Below, one piece after another: positions 18,160 to 28,396 of a stretch of DNA of 64,000 nucleotides. The notes beneath the pieces were generated by a model. It searched no databases. It was given only the letters and a program-made list of their open reading frames with translations, and was not told the origin of the DNA. This stretch comes from Thalassobacillus cyri (GTDB lineage: Bacteria; Bacillota; Bacilli; Bacillales; Halobacillaceae), in the NCBI RefSeq assembly GCF_900107755.1, contig NZ_FNQR01000005.1, forward strand, positions 1 through 64,000, read 5' to 3'. The position numbers and the translations under genes are program-made. How positions within the stretch are numbered: position 1 is the stretch's first letter; each line of letters starts with the position of its first letter.

Positions 18160-18666
18160 ATGAAGAAGACGATTGGTACATTACTTACTATTCTTGCTTT
18201 TGTGCTAGGGGGATGTAGTTTTTTTATGTCCGAAGAAGATACAATCACGCAAACTTATGAAGTCGCAAAAACGACATTTGAGAAAAATGAAACGGATACA
18301 AATCATGAGGCTGGTTCATTTTCTTTATATCTCCCAGACAGCATGAAAATTTCTGGAGAGTCAAATAGTAATTTGATACTTAACGAAGGTGAGCAGACAT
18401 TTATATTATTTTATAATCCTAAAGAAGAACGGAAAAGTAAATTGAATTATCAGGCCGCTTCTGAAAAAGATGAGCATCTGTTGTTGGAATCTTTTGAAGA
18501 TGAAGGCCGATTTGGATATGTAAGGGTACTGCCTATAAATGAGGAAGAAAAATATGAACTTCAAGTAGGCGTAGGCGGGGTAAAGGTCACTACCTATGCT
18601 GAAAAGGACAGTTTAAAGAAGGATGTAGAAAAAATGATGAAGATTGCTAATTCAATTGCTTATTAG
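18160..18666 (+). CDS. Predicted lipoprotein of unknown function
   Basis: A 168-aa protein with a lipoprotein signal peptide: KK, hydrophobic TLLTILAFVL, then the lipobox LGGC with Cys19 as the lipidation site. The mature part is acidic with a beta-rich pattern (FSLYLPDSMKISGE), so it should sit on the outer face of the membrane. GCAGGAGG lies before the ATG at 18160, which rules out the longer form from 18142. No known domain recognised. It has its own terminator. Confidence 0.75.
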   Translation: MKKTIGTLLTILAFVLGGCSFFMSEEDTITQTYEVAKTTFEKNETDTNHEAGSFSLYLPDSMKISGESNSNLILNEGEQTFILFYNPKEERKSKLNYQAASEKDEHLLLESFEDEGRFGYVRVLPINEEEKYELQVGVGGVKVTTYAEKDSLKKDVEKMMKIANSIAY

Positions 18667-18670
18667 TTAT

Positions 18671-18711
18671 AAAAACTCCCTGGCCAAGGAAACCCGGCCA
18701 GGGAGTTTTTA
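18671..18711. terminator. Bidirectional terminator
   Basis: AACTCCCTGGCC pairs with GGCCAGGGAGTT with T runs on both sides. It lies between the convergent lipoprotein and chemoreceptor genes. Confidence 0.85.
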
Positions 18712-18721
18712 TCTTGATGAC

Positions 18722-20842
18722 CTAAGAGGTTTTCCTTTCTGATAAATACTCATCGCCTGATTCCAGGGCAGGTTGTTTCTCAGGAGTAGTTTCTTCCTCT
18801 AATAGTTCGTGCGTCCTTATCTCTTCATTATTATCGTTATCGAATTCTTCATAGGAAGCCGTTTCTGATAAAATGGTAAACTGGCTGACCTCTGCTTCCA
18901 GCTCTTGGGAAAGGCTTTGTAGATCATTTGCAGCATGATTTACTTCGCTGAAAGAGTTCACCTGGTTTTCACTTGAAGCAGCTACTTCCTCAGCTGTAGC
19001 GACGGCTCGCTCGGAGATAATGCTGATTTCCTGCAACTTATGTTTCAAAATATCATTGACGTCATCTACATCAGTGATGGCTGTATTGACGTCTTGAATT
19101 TGCGTATTCATCGCTAAAACTTGCTCAGCAATACGATGGAACACATTTTTGGTGTCTTTTACTGCAAGGTTTTGGGATTGCTGGTAAGTCGCAAATTTTT
19201 CCGCTTCATCAGATAAGTTGGTCATTTGCAGTGACATACGATCTACAAGTTTCTGAATGCTTTTTGCTTCTTGCTTGGATCGTTCTGCAAGCTTTTTTAC
19301 TTCATCAGCTACAACCGCAAATCCCTTGCCAGCTTCACCTGCACGTGCAGATTCGATAGCTGCATTCAAGGCTAACAGGTTGGTGTTATCTGCAATTTCT
19401 TCAATGGTGGTGACAATTTTATTTACTTGCTTCGACTGCTCAGTAGTCGACTGTACTTCTTTTGTCAAATGCGAAGCGAGAGAAATAAAGGAATCAGAAA
19501 TGTCCTCCAACTTATTGATTGTCTGTAACCCTTGTTTACCTTCTCTGTCCGCTTCCTGTAAGGCACCTGAAATTTCCTCAGTAGCTTTGGTTGTACCAGT
19601 TATGGCCTGGGAAACTTGCTCAATCATATTGGTACTTTCCTCTATCTTTTGTGCTTGCTCCTGGGACCCGATTGCTACTTGGTTGATGGCTTCATTTACT
19701 TCTTCTCCCTGATGGTTGGTATGTTCAGCAACTGATGTGAGGTGGTTAGAAGAGGCGCTCAAAACACCTGAGGCGTGTCGTACCTTTTTGACTGATTGTT
19801 CCATCTTTTCTGCCATTTGATTGAATTGATCACCTAATTCAGCCATTTCATCCCTGGTCCTGACAGATACTCGGTGGGAAAGGTTCCCTTCACCGATAAT
19901 CTTTGCTCCCTCTTTAAGTGTATATAAAGATCGGGATATGGATTTGATTAAAATAAAACCAGTGATAAGAGTAATCAATAAACCTAATGTTCCGATCAAT
20001 ATCAATAGCAGAAAAAGTAAATTCTTAGCTTGTTCCTGTTCTGCCAGAAGTTGCCCGTGAAGTTCATTGACCGTAGAAACTACTTGATCGACTTGATTAG
20101 CAACTTCAGCGGATATTTCTTCGAATGTGGTACGGATTTTGTCAGATGAAGCAAATGAATTGTTCATGGAACGGACGGTCTGTTCATATTTTAGTAAGTT
20201 CGTATTGAAGAGACTGTTTTGTTTAGCTGTTAACTGCGCTTCTTCTCCTAATTCCTTAAAGGCTCGTTTACTTCCATCAAAGTCATGGAATGTTTCATCT
20301 GTCGGGTTATGTAAGAAACGTGCTTCTGATAAACGGAGAGATAGTAAATGATTGGACAAACTTGAATCATCTAATTCGTCAATTAGTTTAGTCAATTCTT
20401 TATATGCATCATCAATGTATTGATACATGCCGCTATCATTGTTGAAACCGATCATCCGATACATGTTGACCACAGTATCCAGTTTTTCTTCGTATGTCAC
20501 AGTTCTCTGGTGGATTGCTGAAAGTTTTTCAGATATAGCAGGGTAATTTTTATAGGATTCTGCATGGGACTTAGCTGTTTGTTTCAGGTTAATAATAGCT
20601 GTTTTCATTGCTTCTGCATTAGCTTCACCTGGTTCCGCAAAAAATGCTTGCTGGCTATTTGTGGTCCCCATCATTTTATAATTGATTTCTTTACTATGAA
20701 TGAGTGCTTCTTGTAAATGTTCTCTTTCCTCAATCATTTCAGCTTGCTGATTAAAAAAATAAACAGAGAACCCGATTAGTATAGCGATACTAGCTAAAGA
20801 CAAGATAAGGATCAACCTCACCCTGTTACGTATGGTCTTCAC
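18722..20842 (-). CDS. Methyl-accepting chemotaxis protein
   Basis: A 706-aa chemoreceptor. Transmembrane helix 1 is at about residues 9-30. The extracellular helical sensor covers 31-273 with no PAS or Cache motif I can recognise, so it is probably a four-helix-bundle type. Helix 2 is at 274-299 and HAMP at 300-352. The signalling hairpin tip includes [20 protein letters not shown] and [13 protein letters not shown]. The tail is acidic. The start is GTG, 5 bases after GAGGAGGGG. The ligand is unknown. No sigma-D-like promoter is visible; a sigma-A-like one is listed separately. Confidence 0.93.
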   Translation of the reverse strand: MKTIRNRVRLILILSLASIAILIGFSVYFFNQQAEMIEEREHLQEALIHSKEINYKMMGTTNSQQAFFAEPGEANAEAMKTAIINLKQTAKSHAESYKNYPAISEKLSAIHQRTVTYEEKLDTVVNMYRMIGFNNDSGMYQYIDDAYKELTKLIDELDDSSLSNHLLSLRLSEARFLHNPTDETFHDFDGSKRAFKELGEEAQLTAKQNSLFNTNLLKYEQTVRSMNNSFASSDKIRTTFEEISAEVANQVDQVVSTVNELHGQLLAEQEQAKNLLFLLLILIGTLGLLITLITGFILIKSISRSLYTLKEGAKIIGEGNLSHRVSVRTRDEMAELGDQFNQMAEKMEQSVKKVRHASGVLSASSNHLTSVAEHTNHQGEEVNEAINQVAIGSQEQAQKIEESTNMIEQVSQAITGTTKATEEISGALQEADREGKQGLQTINKLEDISDSFISLASHLTKEVQSTTEQSKQVNKIVTTIEEIADNTNLLALNAAIESARAGEAGKGFAVVADEVKKLAERSKQEAKSIQKLVDRMSLQMTNLSDEAEKFATYQQSQNLAVKDTKNVFHRIAEQVLAMNTQIQDVNTAITDVDDVNDILKHKLQEISIISERAVATAEEVAASSENQVNSFSEVNHAANDLQSLSQELEAEVSQFTILSETASYEEFDNDNNEEIRTHELLEEETTPEKQPALESGDEYLSERKTS

Positions 20843-20893
20843 ATTTTCCCCTCCTCAAATTATGTGAAAATAGACTCAATCAATACTATTGAA

Positions 20894-20922
20894 ATTATAG
20901 AGCTTTTGAATCACCAAAACAA
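20894..20922 (-). promoter_or_regulatory. Predicted sigma-A promoter of the chemoreceptor gene
   Basis: On the minus strand TTGTTT and TATAAT are separated by 17 bases, about 50 bases before the GTG start. Confidence 0.5.
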
Positions 20923-21036
20923 CTTAACTTGACAAATATAAAACTTTATACCCAAAAAAGCGCTGACTCAATGTCTTTACACATGTAAAATATTTTTGTA
21001 AAATATAATGGTTGCATGCCTTAGGGAGGGAAAAGA

Positions 21037-22068
21037 ATGAAGCGTTTTTTTCAGAAAAAAGGAGTAACTCTTAGTGCGAAGGAATATTTTATAACTGCAT
21101 TGAGTTTCATGGCTCTTGGGTTGTTTTCATCGCTAATTATTGGGTTAATTATAAAGACTGTGGGGGAGCAGCTGGATTTCTGGCCATACTTATCTGCTTC
21201 ATTCATTGAAATGGGCGAATTCGCCATGGATGTGAAAATTTGGGGAGGAGCGATTGGTATAGCAATCGCTTATGGGTTGAAGGCTCCGCCACTTGTTATG
21301 TTCGCTGCTTTATTCAGTGGCGCGTTCGGTGCTGAACTCGGGGGTCCGGCTGGAAGTTATGTGACAGCATTAGTTGCTACTGAAACAGGTAAATTAATTA
21401 GTAAAGAAACTCGCATTGATATAATTTTAACCCCTTTTCTTACGATTGCTACAGGTTTTATCGTCGGTTCTTTCATCGGTCCTCCAATTGGAAATTTCAT
21501 GGTGTGGTTTGGGGAAGTCATCATTTGGGCGACTGACCAACAACCATTCATTATGGGGATAATTGTCGCTGTATTGTTAGGACTAGCATTGACCGCACCA
21601 ATTTCAAGTCTGGCCATTACATTAATGTTATCGTTAGATGGAATTGCAGCCGGTGCGGCTACCGTTGGAGGAGCTGCACAAATGATCGGATTTGCGACCA
21701 TCAGTTATCGAGATAACGGTCTAGGTGGTATGCTGGCACAGGGGATTGGTACATCGATGCTCCAAGTGGCTAATATTATAAAAAAACCGATCATCCTTCT
21801 GCCCCCTACGATAGCAGGGGCTGTGCTGGCACCTATTGCTACTGTTTGGCTCAAAATGGAAAACAACCCAATGGGAGCTGGAATGGGCACCAGTGGGTTC
21901 GTAGGGCAAATAATGACGTTTGAGTCAATGGCGTTCAGTTGGGAGATTTTTTGGGTAATATTGATACTTCATATCATCGCACCTGCAATCATCAGTTTAT
22001 TGATAGCAGAGTGGTTTCGGAAAAAGGGATGGCTCAAGCCGGGTGATATGAAAATTGATTATGAATAG
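21037..22068 (+). CDS. PTS EIIC-like membrane protein (PTS_EIIC_2 family)
   Basis: A 343-aa protein with about nine hydrophobic segments and Gly-rich loops (GAFGAELGGPAGSYV, IGPPIGNFMVWFG, GGAAQMIGFATISYRDNG), as in the stand-alone PTS_EIIC_2 family. No EIIA, EIIB or HPr-related domain is attached or adjacent, so PTS-type transport is doubtful and the substrate is unknown. AGGGAGGG precedes the ATG, and a TATAAT at 21004-21009 may be its -10 box. Confidence 0.78.
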   Translation: MKRFFQKKGVTLSAKEYFITALSFMALGLFSSLIIGLIIKTVGEQLDFWPYLSASFIEMGEFAMDVKIWGGAIGIAIAYGLKAPPLVMFAALFSGAFGAELGGPAGSYVTALVATETGKLISKETRIDIILTPFLTIATGFIVGSFIGPPIGNFMVWFGEVIIWATDQQPFIMGIIVAVLLGLALTAPISSLAITLMLSLDGIAAGAATVGGAAQMIGFATISYRDNGLGGMLAQGIGTSMLQVANIIKKPIILLPPTIAGAVLAPIATVWLKMENNPMGAGMGTSGFVGQIMTFESMAFSWEIFWVILILHIIAPAIISLLIAEWFRKKGWLKPGDMKIDYE

Positions 22069-22134
22069 GTAATTTGATCAAGCATGACCCACATTTACCA
22101 GGTGCTATGTTAGGATGGAAGCGGAGGTGTAGAG

Positions 22135-22452
22135 ATGGAACAGTTGAAAACAGAAGAACAATTTCAGGAATGGCGAAACAAAGAAAAGGTAATTATGTTA
22201 TTCTCAGCTGACTGGTGTCCGGATTGCCGTTTCATTGAACCTTTCCTTCCAGAGCTTGAAGAAAAATATTCGGAATATAACTTTGTATATATTGATCGAG
22301 ATGACTTCCTGGATATTTGCATAGAAAATGGGGTTCTTGGTATTCCGAGCTTCCTTGCCTTCCATCAGGGAGAAGAGATCGGCCGCTTTGTCAGTAAGCA
22401 GCGGAAAAAAAGAGATCAAATCGAGGCATTCATTGACGGATTAGAGAAATAG
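22135..22452 (+). CDS. ytpP: Thioredoxin family protein (YtpP)
   Basis: A 105-aa thioredoxin-fold protein. The redox motif WCPDC is at residues 27-31, inside FSADWCPDCRF; the cis-Pro loop is in GIPSFLAF. It is cytosolic, with no signal peptide. It matches YtpP, which precedes ytpQ and ytpR in B. subtilis. GCGGAGGTG lies before the ATG. Its partner proteins are not known. Confidence 0.9.
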   Translation: MEQLKTEEQFQEWRNKEKVIMLFSADWCPDCRFIEPFLPELEEKYSEYNFVYIDRDDFLDICIENGVLGIPSFLAFHQGEEIGRFVSKQRKKRDQIEAFIDGLEK

Positions 22453-22456
22453 TCAG

Positions 22457-22489
22457 AAACTGCGCGATTGTTGAAGCGCAGTTTTTTTA
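22457..22489 (+). terminator. Terminator after ytpP
   Basis: AAACTGCGC pairs with GCGCAGTTT and is followed by seven T. Confidence 0.85.
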
Positions 22490-22542
22490 TGCTAAAATAG
22501 ACAAAGTAATTGATTTCTCTCCAAAATAAAGGAGGAAACTGT

Positions 22543-23361
22543 ATGAAAATGACAAGCATCAAAATGAAAAGAAAACTCGAAGATCGGTTGCAAGTGGAAG
22601 GGTGGCGTACTTCTTTCAACCGTGATAAAGATACATTCCGGGTAGAATGGAAGGAATCAGGCCAGGGGATAACCATTACCTTGCCTAATGTTATCTCTAA
22701 GTGGGAAAATCGCGGAGAAGAAGCATTGGATGAATTAGAGGAGCATATCAAAGAGGCGTTACGGATTATGAATGAGACGCCCCATTTGGAAGGGAAAGAA
22801 CAACATATTTTCCCTGTTATCCGTGCTGGCTCGTTTCCGACTGAGACTTCTTCAGGGAAACAACTGCTGTATTCCGAACACACAGCTGAAACAAGGATTT
22901 ATTATGCCCTTGATCTCGGCAAGTCCTACCAGCTGATTGATGAAGAAATGCTGGAGAGCGAAGGCTGGACGGCGGATCGCGTAAGGGAAATTGCAAGCTT
23001 TAATGTCCGTTCACTATCCGTAGATTTGAAAAAAGATGAAGTGTATGGGAATACATTTTACTTTCTATCGACGAATGACGGGTACGATGCTAGTCGGGTC
23101 TTGAATGAGGCATTACTGGAAGAAATGAAAGCGAAGGCAGAAGGGGAACTGGCACTGAGTATACCACATCAAGATGTGCTGATATTTGCTGACGTCCAAA
23201 ACCCCACCGGCTATGACATCTTAGCTCAAATGGCGATGAAATTCTTTGCAGAAGGACGTACACCAGTCACTTCATTATCATTTTTATATGAAGATAAACA
23301 GCTGGAACCCATATTCATTCTAGCTCAAAACAAACCTAAAGATGAAGGAAAGGGCGAGTAG
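22543..23361 (+). CDS. ytpQ: DUF1444 protein (YtpQ)
   Basis: A 272-aa soluble acidic protein in the DUF1444/YtpQ family, function unknown. Conserved-looking blocks include [21 protein letters not shown] and the C-terminal [33 protein letters not shown] lies before the ATG at 22543, so the upstream in-frame start is rejected. It lies 2 bases before ytpR, which suggests an operon. Confidence 0.88.
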   Translation: MKMTSIKMKRKLEDRLQVEGWRTSFNRDKDTFRVEWKESGQGITITLPNVISKWENRGEEALDELEEHIKEALRIMNETPHLEGKEQHIFPVIRAGSFPTETSSGKQLLYSEHTAETRIYYALDLGKSYQLIDEEMLESEGWTADRVREIASFNVRSLSVDLKKDEVYGNTFYFLSTNDGYDASRVLNEALLEEMKAKAEGELALSIPHQDVLIFADVQNPTGYDILAQMAMKFFAEGRTPVTSLSFLYEDKQLEPIFILAQNKPKDEGKGE

Positions 23362-23363
23362 GC

Positions 23364-23969
23364 ATGTATGTATTTTATAACCCCAAAGGAATCGGAGATG
23401 TACTGATTTTTCCAATCAAAGATGGAGATCGCAACTATATTAACCAACAGCATCATGGAGATGTGGTGAAGATTACTGATCAACGTGATGGAAGTTTGCT
23501 TGGGTATAATCTTTTTAATCTTTCTTCCTATATGAATTTGTCTGAGCATGGGAAGATAAGGCTTACGGATTCGTTGCTTGATAAAGTAAAAGACGTCTTT
23601 GAAAAGAATGGCCTAGACGAAAAGTTGGATATAGATTTGTCTCCCAAATTTGTCGTTGGATATGTTGAAGAAAAAGATCAGCACGAAAATGCAGATAAGT
23701 TGAGTGTATGCCAGGTAAATGTAGGGGATGAAAAGCTGCAAATCGTATGTGGTGCTCCTAATGTCGATAGCGGCCAAAAAGTGGTTGTGGCCAAGGTTGG
23801 CGCGGTTATGCCAAGTGGTATGAAGATCAAGCCCGCCAAATTAAGAGGGGTGGATTCGCGGGGGATGATCTGTTCGGCGAAAGAATTAGGTATCCCGGAT
23901 GCTCCTAAAGAAAAGGGTATCCTTGTTCTGGAAGACGGATATGAAATCGGTCAGGTTTTTGAAATATAG
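23364..23969 (+). CDS. ytpR: tRNA-binding OB-fold protein (YtpR)
   Basis: A 201-aa protein. An N-terminal DUF4479-like domain covers about residues 1-85. A C-terminal EMAP/PheT-like tRNA-binding domain follows ([20 protein letters not shown], then [18 protein letters not shown]). The second part equals the N-terminal tRNA-binding domain of the phenylalanyl-tRNA synthetase beta chain but is free-standing. Its role is not established. It is likely co-transcribed with ytpQ. Confidence 0.92.
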   Translation: MYVFYNPKGIGDVLIFPIKDGDRNYINQQHHGDVVKITDQRDGSLLGYNLFNLSSYMNLSEHGKIRLTDSLLDKVKDVFEKNGLDEKLDIDLSPKFVVGYVEEKDQHENADKLSVCQVNVGDEKLQIVCGAPNVDSGQKVVVAKVGAVMPSGMKIKPAKLRGVDSRGMICSAKELGIPDAPKEKGILVLEDGYEIGQVFEI

Positions 23970-23983
23970 AAATCAGATTAGAT

Positions 23984-24019
23984 GACTGTAGCACTATTTT
24001 CACGCTACAGTCTTTTTTT
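23984..24019 (+). terminator. Terminator after ytpR
   Basis: GACTGTAGC pairs with GCTACAGTC and is followed by seven T. Confidence 0.88.
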
Positions 24020-24097
24020 ATTATAAAAAACAACCTGTATGATTGAAAAACCTGTTAAAATAATAGGTAAACCTTTGTTAAGAAGAGAGTGATATAA

Positions 24098-26758
24098 ATG
24101 TGGGATCAGATGAAGAAAAAACTGAAAGATCTTTTTGCCAACGAGACATCTGAACAGCTGGTGCAGGCTGATAACACGTTAAAGCACAAAGAAAATAACG
24201 ACCCTTATGTAAAAACTAAAATGGCATATAAATATCCTAAGCAAGGCGAGTTCCGTTTTCCGGTAATTCCGGATCATCGTTCAACGCAGCAAGAACAAAA
24301 AAGTAGTCGTCGTCCTGCTCAAACTCCATCGCAAGAATATCAAGCTAAACCGGTTAAAAGCCCTGGTAGGGAAAGCGCAGAGAAGCGAAGCTATACACCG
24401 AAAAAGGAGTATACGCCTGACCTGCATAACCGGAAAAACAACACTAAACCAAAGAATGAAAGACGTTACCAAAAAGAAGAAAGCAGCAAGGAAGAATTAA
24501 ACAAAGTTCCTTTTCAACCTTCTGAAGTACCTTCACCGATTTATGGCTACCATCCGAGAACAGGCAACAGTAAGGTAATGGATGACTTAGCTTCTTCTGA
24601 AAAAGATCATCGACCACAGGCTGAGAGCCTATCAGAACTGTTGGCCCGCCACAGGGAAGATGCTTCTCCCCGTTCGCAAATCGTTACTCCTTTTGAAGAT
24701 ATTCCGGTGGATCACGGAGAAGAAAATGTCGAAGGGATTTCTGAGGAGACAAATGAAGAGAAAACACTTGCTGATGATCAAGTGGAGCAGCAAGATAGCA
24801 GGGAAGAAGAGCTTTCAACGAGTGAAGAGGATTCCTTTGTAAGTGCAGAGGGTTATATCGCAGCAACTTTAGAAACTCCGGTCCAAGATGAAACAACGGG
24901 TAAATCTGACAAAGAGATAAAAGAAGAGGAAACAGAATATGTAGAAGATACGGAAGCTGCAACACCTCAGATAGACGAAATTGAGAATGAGGAAGCGATT
25001 GAATATGAGCAGCAGCTGGAACCCGAAGAACAGTCAAATTCAGTTGAAACTGTTGAAGAAGATACGCTTCCAAAAGTTCCTGCTTCTAATGATGAGGAAA
25101 GGGTGGAAGCTCAAAAACCTGTCGGGAAGCCAGAAAAGAAAAAAGAACCACATAAGAAAAGAAATCATGCAAAACACCACTCCAAAAACGGAAAACAAAG
25201 TGGTCCCTTCAATGTCATTATGACTCCGCGGGACAAAAGAAGCAGAAATAAAAATACGGTGGCTGAAAATACAGAAGAAAAAAGAGAGAAGAAAAAAGAA
25301 GCGGATTCTCCAATAGCAGCTTATAGCAAACCACCGCTCCATTTATTGGATGATCCCATAAGAAAATCCCATAATTACGATGAGCGGATAAAGGAGCGGA
25401 TGGAATTACTGGAGACTACACTAAACCACTTCCATGTCCGGGCAAAGGTAGTTAATGCGATGCGTGGTCCATCGGTTACACGGTTTGAAGTTCAGCCGGA
25501 GCCTGGTGTGAAGGTGAGTAAGATTACAAACCTCGCCGATGACATTAAGCTTAGTATGGCAGCAAAAGCGATACGTATCGAAGCACCAATACCAGGTAAG
25601 CAAGCGGTCGGTATTGAAATTCCTAATGAAAAATCAGACTTAGTTGGTTTACAAGAGATTTTTGAATCTCCTGACTTCAAGGAAAACCCTTCTCCATTAA
25701 CCGTAGCGCTTGGATTGGATATTGGGGGTACACCTGTAGTGACAAACCTGCAAAAAATGCCCCACGGGTTAATTGCTGGGGCGACAGGCTCAGGAAAGAG
25801 TGTTTGTATCAATACGATTCTGATCAGCCTGTTATATAAGGCCCACCATGAGGAAGTTAAATTTCTATTGATCGACCCGAAGATGGTGGAACTCGCACCA
25901 TATAATGATTTGCCGCATTTAGTATCTCCAGTAATCACAGATGTAAAAGCAGCAACGAAGGCACTTAAATGGGCAGTCAAAGAAATGGATGACCGCTATG
26001 AAAAGTTCGTCAAAGAAGGCGTCAGAGATGTAGAACGTTATAATCAGAAAATGAACAAGCAGGACCGTTCCAAAGAAAAAATGCCTTACCTGGTTGTCGT
26101 CATCGATGAGCTTGCTGATCTGATGATGGTATCCCCACAGGATGTCGAAGATGCTATTTGCCGACTCGCTCAAAAAGCGCGTGCCTGTGGCATTCACTTG
26201 TTAGTGGCAACACAGCGCCCATCCGTGGACGTCATCACCGGATTGATCAAAGCAAACATTCCGACCCGGATAGCCTTCAGCGTATCATCACAAGTAGACT
26301 CCCGTACGATCATTGATACGGCAGGAGCAGAAAAACTGCTTGGAAAAGGGGATATGCTGTTTGTGGAAAATGGTTCTGGTCAGTCAGTAAGAATTCAGGG
26401 GGCGTTCGTTTCGGATGATGAAATTGAACGTATTACAGGCAACGTAAAGAAAATAGCTCCACCTAACTTCCTTTTTGAACAAGAGGAACTGATGATGCAA
26501 GCAAGCTCGGAAGCTGGTGAGCAAGATGAATTATTTGAAGAAGCTGTATCTTTTGTCATCGAACATAACGGGGCCAGTGCATCCATGCTCCAAAGAAGAT
26601 TCAAAGTGGGTTACAACCGTGCTGCCCGACTGATCGACCACATGGAAGAATACGGAATTATATCGGAACAAAAAGGCAGTAAACCAAGAGATATATTATT
26701 GAATAAAGAACAAGTGGACGAGTTGTTTCACCCAGGTGAATCTGCCGAACTGAAATAA
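24098..26758 (+). CDS. sftA: DNA translocase SftA (FtsK/SpoIIIE family)
   Basis: An 886-aa FtsK/SpoIIIE-type motor. There is no N-terminal membrane segment, which distinguishes SftA from SpoIIIE. Residues 1-400 form a long acidic, Pro- and Glu-rich linker. The alpha/beta motor follows, with Walker A GATGSGKS at about 561-568 and Walker B LVVVIDELADLMM near 667. A winged-helix gamma domain (ASMLQRRFKVGYNRAARLID) closes the protein and should read the SRS DNA sequence. SftA clears chromosomal DNA from the division septum. AGAGAGTGAT lies before the ATG. Confidence 0.95.
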   Translation: MWDQMKKKLKDLFANETSEQLVQADNTLKHKENNDPYVKTKMAYKYPKQGEFRFPVIPDHRSTQQEQKSSRRPAQTPSQEYQAKPVKSPGRESAEKRSYTPKKEYTPDLHNRKNNTKPKNERRYQKEESSKEELNKVPFQPSEVPSPIYGYHPRTGNSKVMDDLASSEKDHRPQAESLSELLARHREDASPRSQIVTPFEDIPVDHGEENVEGISEETNEEKTLADDQVEQQDSREEELSTSEEDSFVSAEGYIAATLETPVQDETTGKSDKEIKEEETEYVEDTEAATPQIDEIENEEAIEYEQQLEPEEQSNSVETVEEDTLPKVPASNDEERVEAQKPVGKPEKKKEPHKKRNHAKHHSKNGKQSGPFNVIMTPRDKRSRNKNTVAENTEEKREKKKEADSPIAAYSKPPLHLLDDPIRKSHNYDERIKERMELLETTLNHFHVRAKVVNAMRGPSVTRFEVQPEPGVKVSKITNLADDIKLSMAAKAIRIEAPIPGKQAVGIEIPNEKSDLVGLQEIFESPDFKENPSPLTVALGLDIGGTPVVTNLQKMPHGLIAGATGSGKSVCINTILISLLYKAHHEEVKFLLIDPKMVELAPYNDLPHLVSPVITDVKAATKALKWAVKEMDDRYEKFVKEGVRDVERYNQKMNKQDRSKEKMPYLVVVIDELADLMMVSPQDVEDAICRLAQKARACGIHLLVATQRPSVDVITGLIKANIPTRIAFSVSSQVDSRTIIDTAGAEKLLGKGDMLFVENGSGQSVRIQGAFVSDDEIERITGNVKKIAPPNFLFEQEELMMQASSEAGEQDELFEEAVSFVIEHNGASASMLQRRFKVGYNRAARLIDHMEEYGIISEQKGSKPRDILLNKEQVDELFHPGESAELK

Positions 26759-26773
26759 CGGTCCCTATTTTAT

Positions 26774-26812
26774 AAAGCAGCTGTCCTGAGGCGTTAGGAC
26801 AGCTGCTTTTTT
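26774..26812 (+). terminator. Terminator of sftA
   Basis: AAGCAGCTGTCCT pairs with AGGACAGCTGCTT and is followed by a T run. Confidence 0.88.
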
Positions 26813-26916
26813 AGTCTGTTTTAGAAATAGCTTGTGTTAGCTAACTAGATTTTATATGATTAGAGATGAATGATTTTATTCGGACAAGGATTTTTTCTTA
26901 TATAAGGAGCAGAATT

Positions 26917-28044
26917 ATGAAGGAAATCACACGTAAGTTAAATGGCGAAATCGATCGGTTGACTAATAAGACATTCAAGTTTGATGAACGGGTGGGGGAA
27001 GGCTGGTTTTCTGCCGTCTATTTCTTGAAAACGAAAGAAATAGTACAAAATCACTTGAAGGATAACCATGTAACCATGCAATTTTTCCAGAAGAATGATG
27101 CTGTTTTATGTGGTACGGATGAAGTAATCGCTTTGATTCATACCTTTGCTGACCATCCGGAAGAATTAGAGATTCATTCATTGAAGGATGGAGATAAGAT
27201 CAGCCCGTATGAAACGGTCATGACTATTTCCGGTCCTTACCAGAACTTCGGCTATTTAGAGGGAATTATAGATGGAATTTTCGCGCGTCGCACTTCTGTA
27301 GCAACGAATGTTTATAATGTGGTAAAAGCAGCACGGACGAATGGTAAACAGAAGCCGATTATCTTTATGGGTGATCGCGATGATCATTATACCCAGCAAG
27401 CAGGGGATGGATATGCTTCTTTTATCGGTGGTTCGACTGCTCAAGCTACCCACGCTATGAATGAATGGTGGGGAAAAGAAGGTATGGGCACGATGCCTCA
27501 TGCTTTGATTCAAATGTTCAAGGGCGATGTCGTGGCGGCCACAAGGGCTTATCATGAGCAGTTCCCTGAGGATGAGGTAATGGCACTTGTAGATTACAAT
27601 AATGATGTTATTACAGATTCTTTGAAAGTGGCCCGTGAGTTTGGAGATGAGTTGAAAGCCGTCCGTGTTGATACCTCACGTAGTATGGTTGATAAATACT
27701 TCTTGCGTAATCAACACTTAATGGGTACTTTCGATCCGCGAGGAGTAAATCCTGAACTAATCTTCGCTTTAAGAAGAACGCTGGATAAAGAAGGCTATGA
27801 TCATGTGAAAATCGTAGTTAGCGGAGGTTTTACAGAAGATAGAATCCGTATGTTTGAAGAATTGAAGGTGCCTGTCGACATGTACGGTGTTGGTGGGAGT
27901 TTATTGAAAATAGACATTGGATTCACAGGGGATAATGTTCTTTTGAACGGAAAACCGGAAGCGAAAGAAGGGCGCCGGTATAGCCCCAACCCTCGGCTGG
28001 AAAAAGTTCCATACCAGCCACAAACGATAGATGAAGAAATCTGA
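26917..28044 (+). CDS. Nicotinate phosphoribosyltransferase family protein
   Basis: A 375-aa type II phosphoribosyltransferase of the nicotinate family, in NAD salvage. Characteristic blocks are VGEGWFSAVYFLKTKEI, FARRTSVATN, GGSTAQATHAM, MALVDYNNDVITDSL and VSGGFTEDRI..YGVGGSL, which match the substrate and PRPP-binding regions. AAGGAG is 8 bases before the ATG at 26917, so the longer frame from 26866 is rejected. B. subtilis has a separate pncB; this copy, next to murC, may be a paralogue. Confidence 0.85.
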   Translation: MKEITRKLNGEIDRLTNKTFKFDERVGEGWFSAVYFLKTKEIVQNHLKDNHVTMQFFQKNDAVLCGTDEVIALIHTFADHPEELEIHSLKDGDKISPYETVMTISGPYQNFGYLEGIIDGIFARRTSVATNVYNVVKAARTNGKQKPIIFMGDRDDHYTQQAGDGYASFIGGSTAQATHAMNEWWGKEGMGTMPHALIQMFKGDVVAATRAYHEQFPEDEVMALVDYNNDVITDSLKVAREFGDELKAVRVDTSRSMVDKYFLRNQHLMGTFDPRGVNPELIFALRRTLDKEGYDHVKIVVSGGFTEDRIRMFEELKVPVDMYGVGGSLLKIDIGFTGDNVLLNGKPEAKEGRRYSPNPRLEKVPYQPQTIDEEI

Positions 28045-28057
28045 AATAATTCAAAAG

Positions 28058-28090
28058 ACTTACTTCCTGGAAGGGAAGTAAGTTTTTTTG
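28058..28090 (+). terminator. Terminator after the phosphoribosyltransferase gene
   Basis: ACTTACTTCC pairs with GGAAGTAAGT and is followed by a T run. Confidence 0.85.
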
Positions 28091-28396
28091 TATAATTAAA
28101 AAATTATTTGCTAAAGGACTAATGTATAAGAAACTCCTAAGACTTCCCCACAAGTACTTGGCGACAAGCCAAGCTTAACTAATGATTCGGAAGGTATGGA
28201 CAAAAAAACTTTCTTTCTTTTTACTTCCTGTTATTCCGTGCTAAAATAGGGAAGTATAAAAATGTCTAATTGCTCATTCATCTGCTGCTTTTCTTTGCTA
28301 TAATAGTGGCCTGACTGGCAGATTTGAAAATCGCAAGTTTTAGTATGATACATATACTAAGTAAAAGTGACTCAATAATTTTGGAGGTACTTGTTT
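28091..28396 (+). promoter_or_regulatory. murC upstream region with extended -10 promoter
   Basis: This roughly 300-base gap has no coding potential I can support. TGCTATAAT at 28296-28304 is an extended -10 box about 90 bases before murC, and GTGCTAAAAT further upstream is a second candidate. A small hairpin CTTGGC-gacaa-GCCAAG lies near 28158. Confidence 0.45.
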
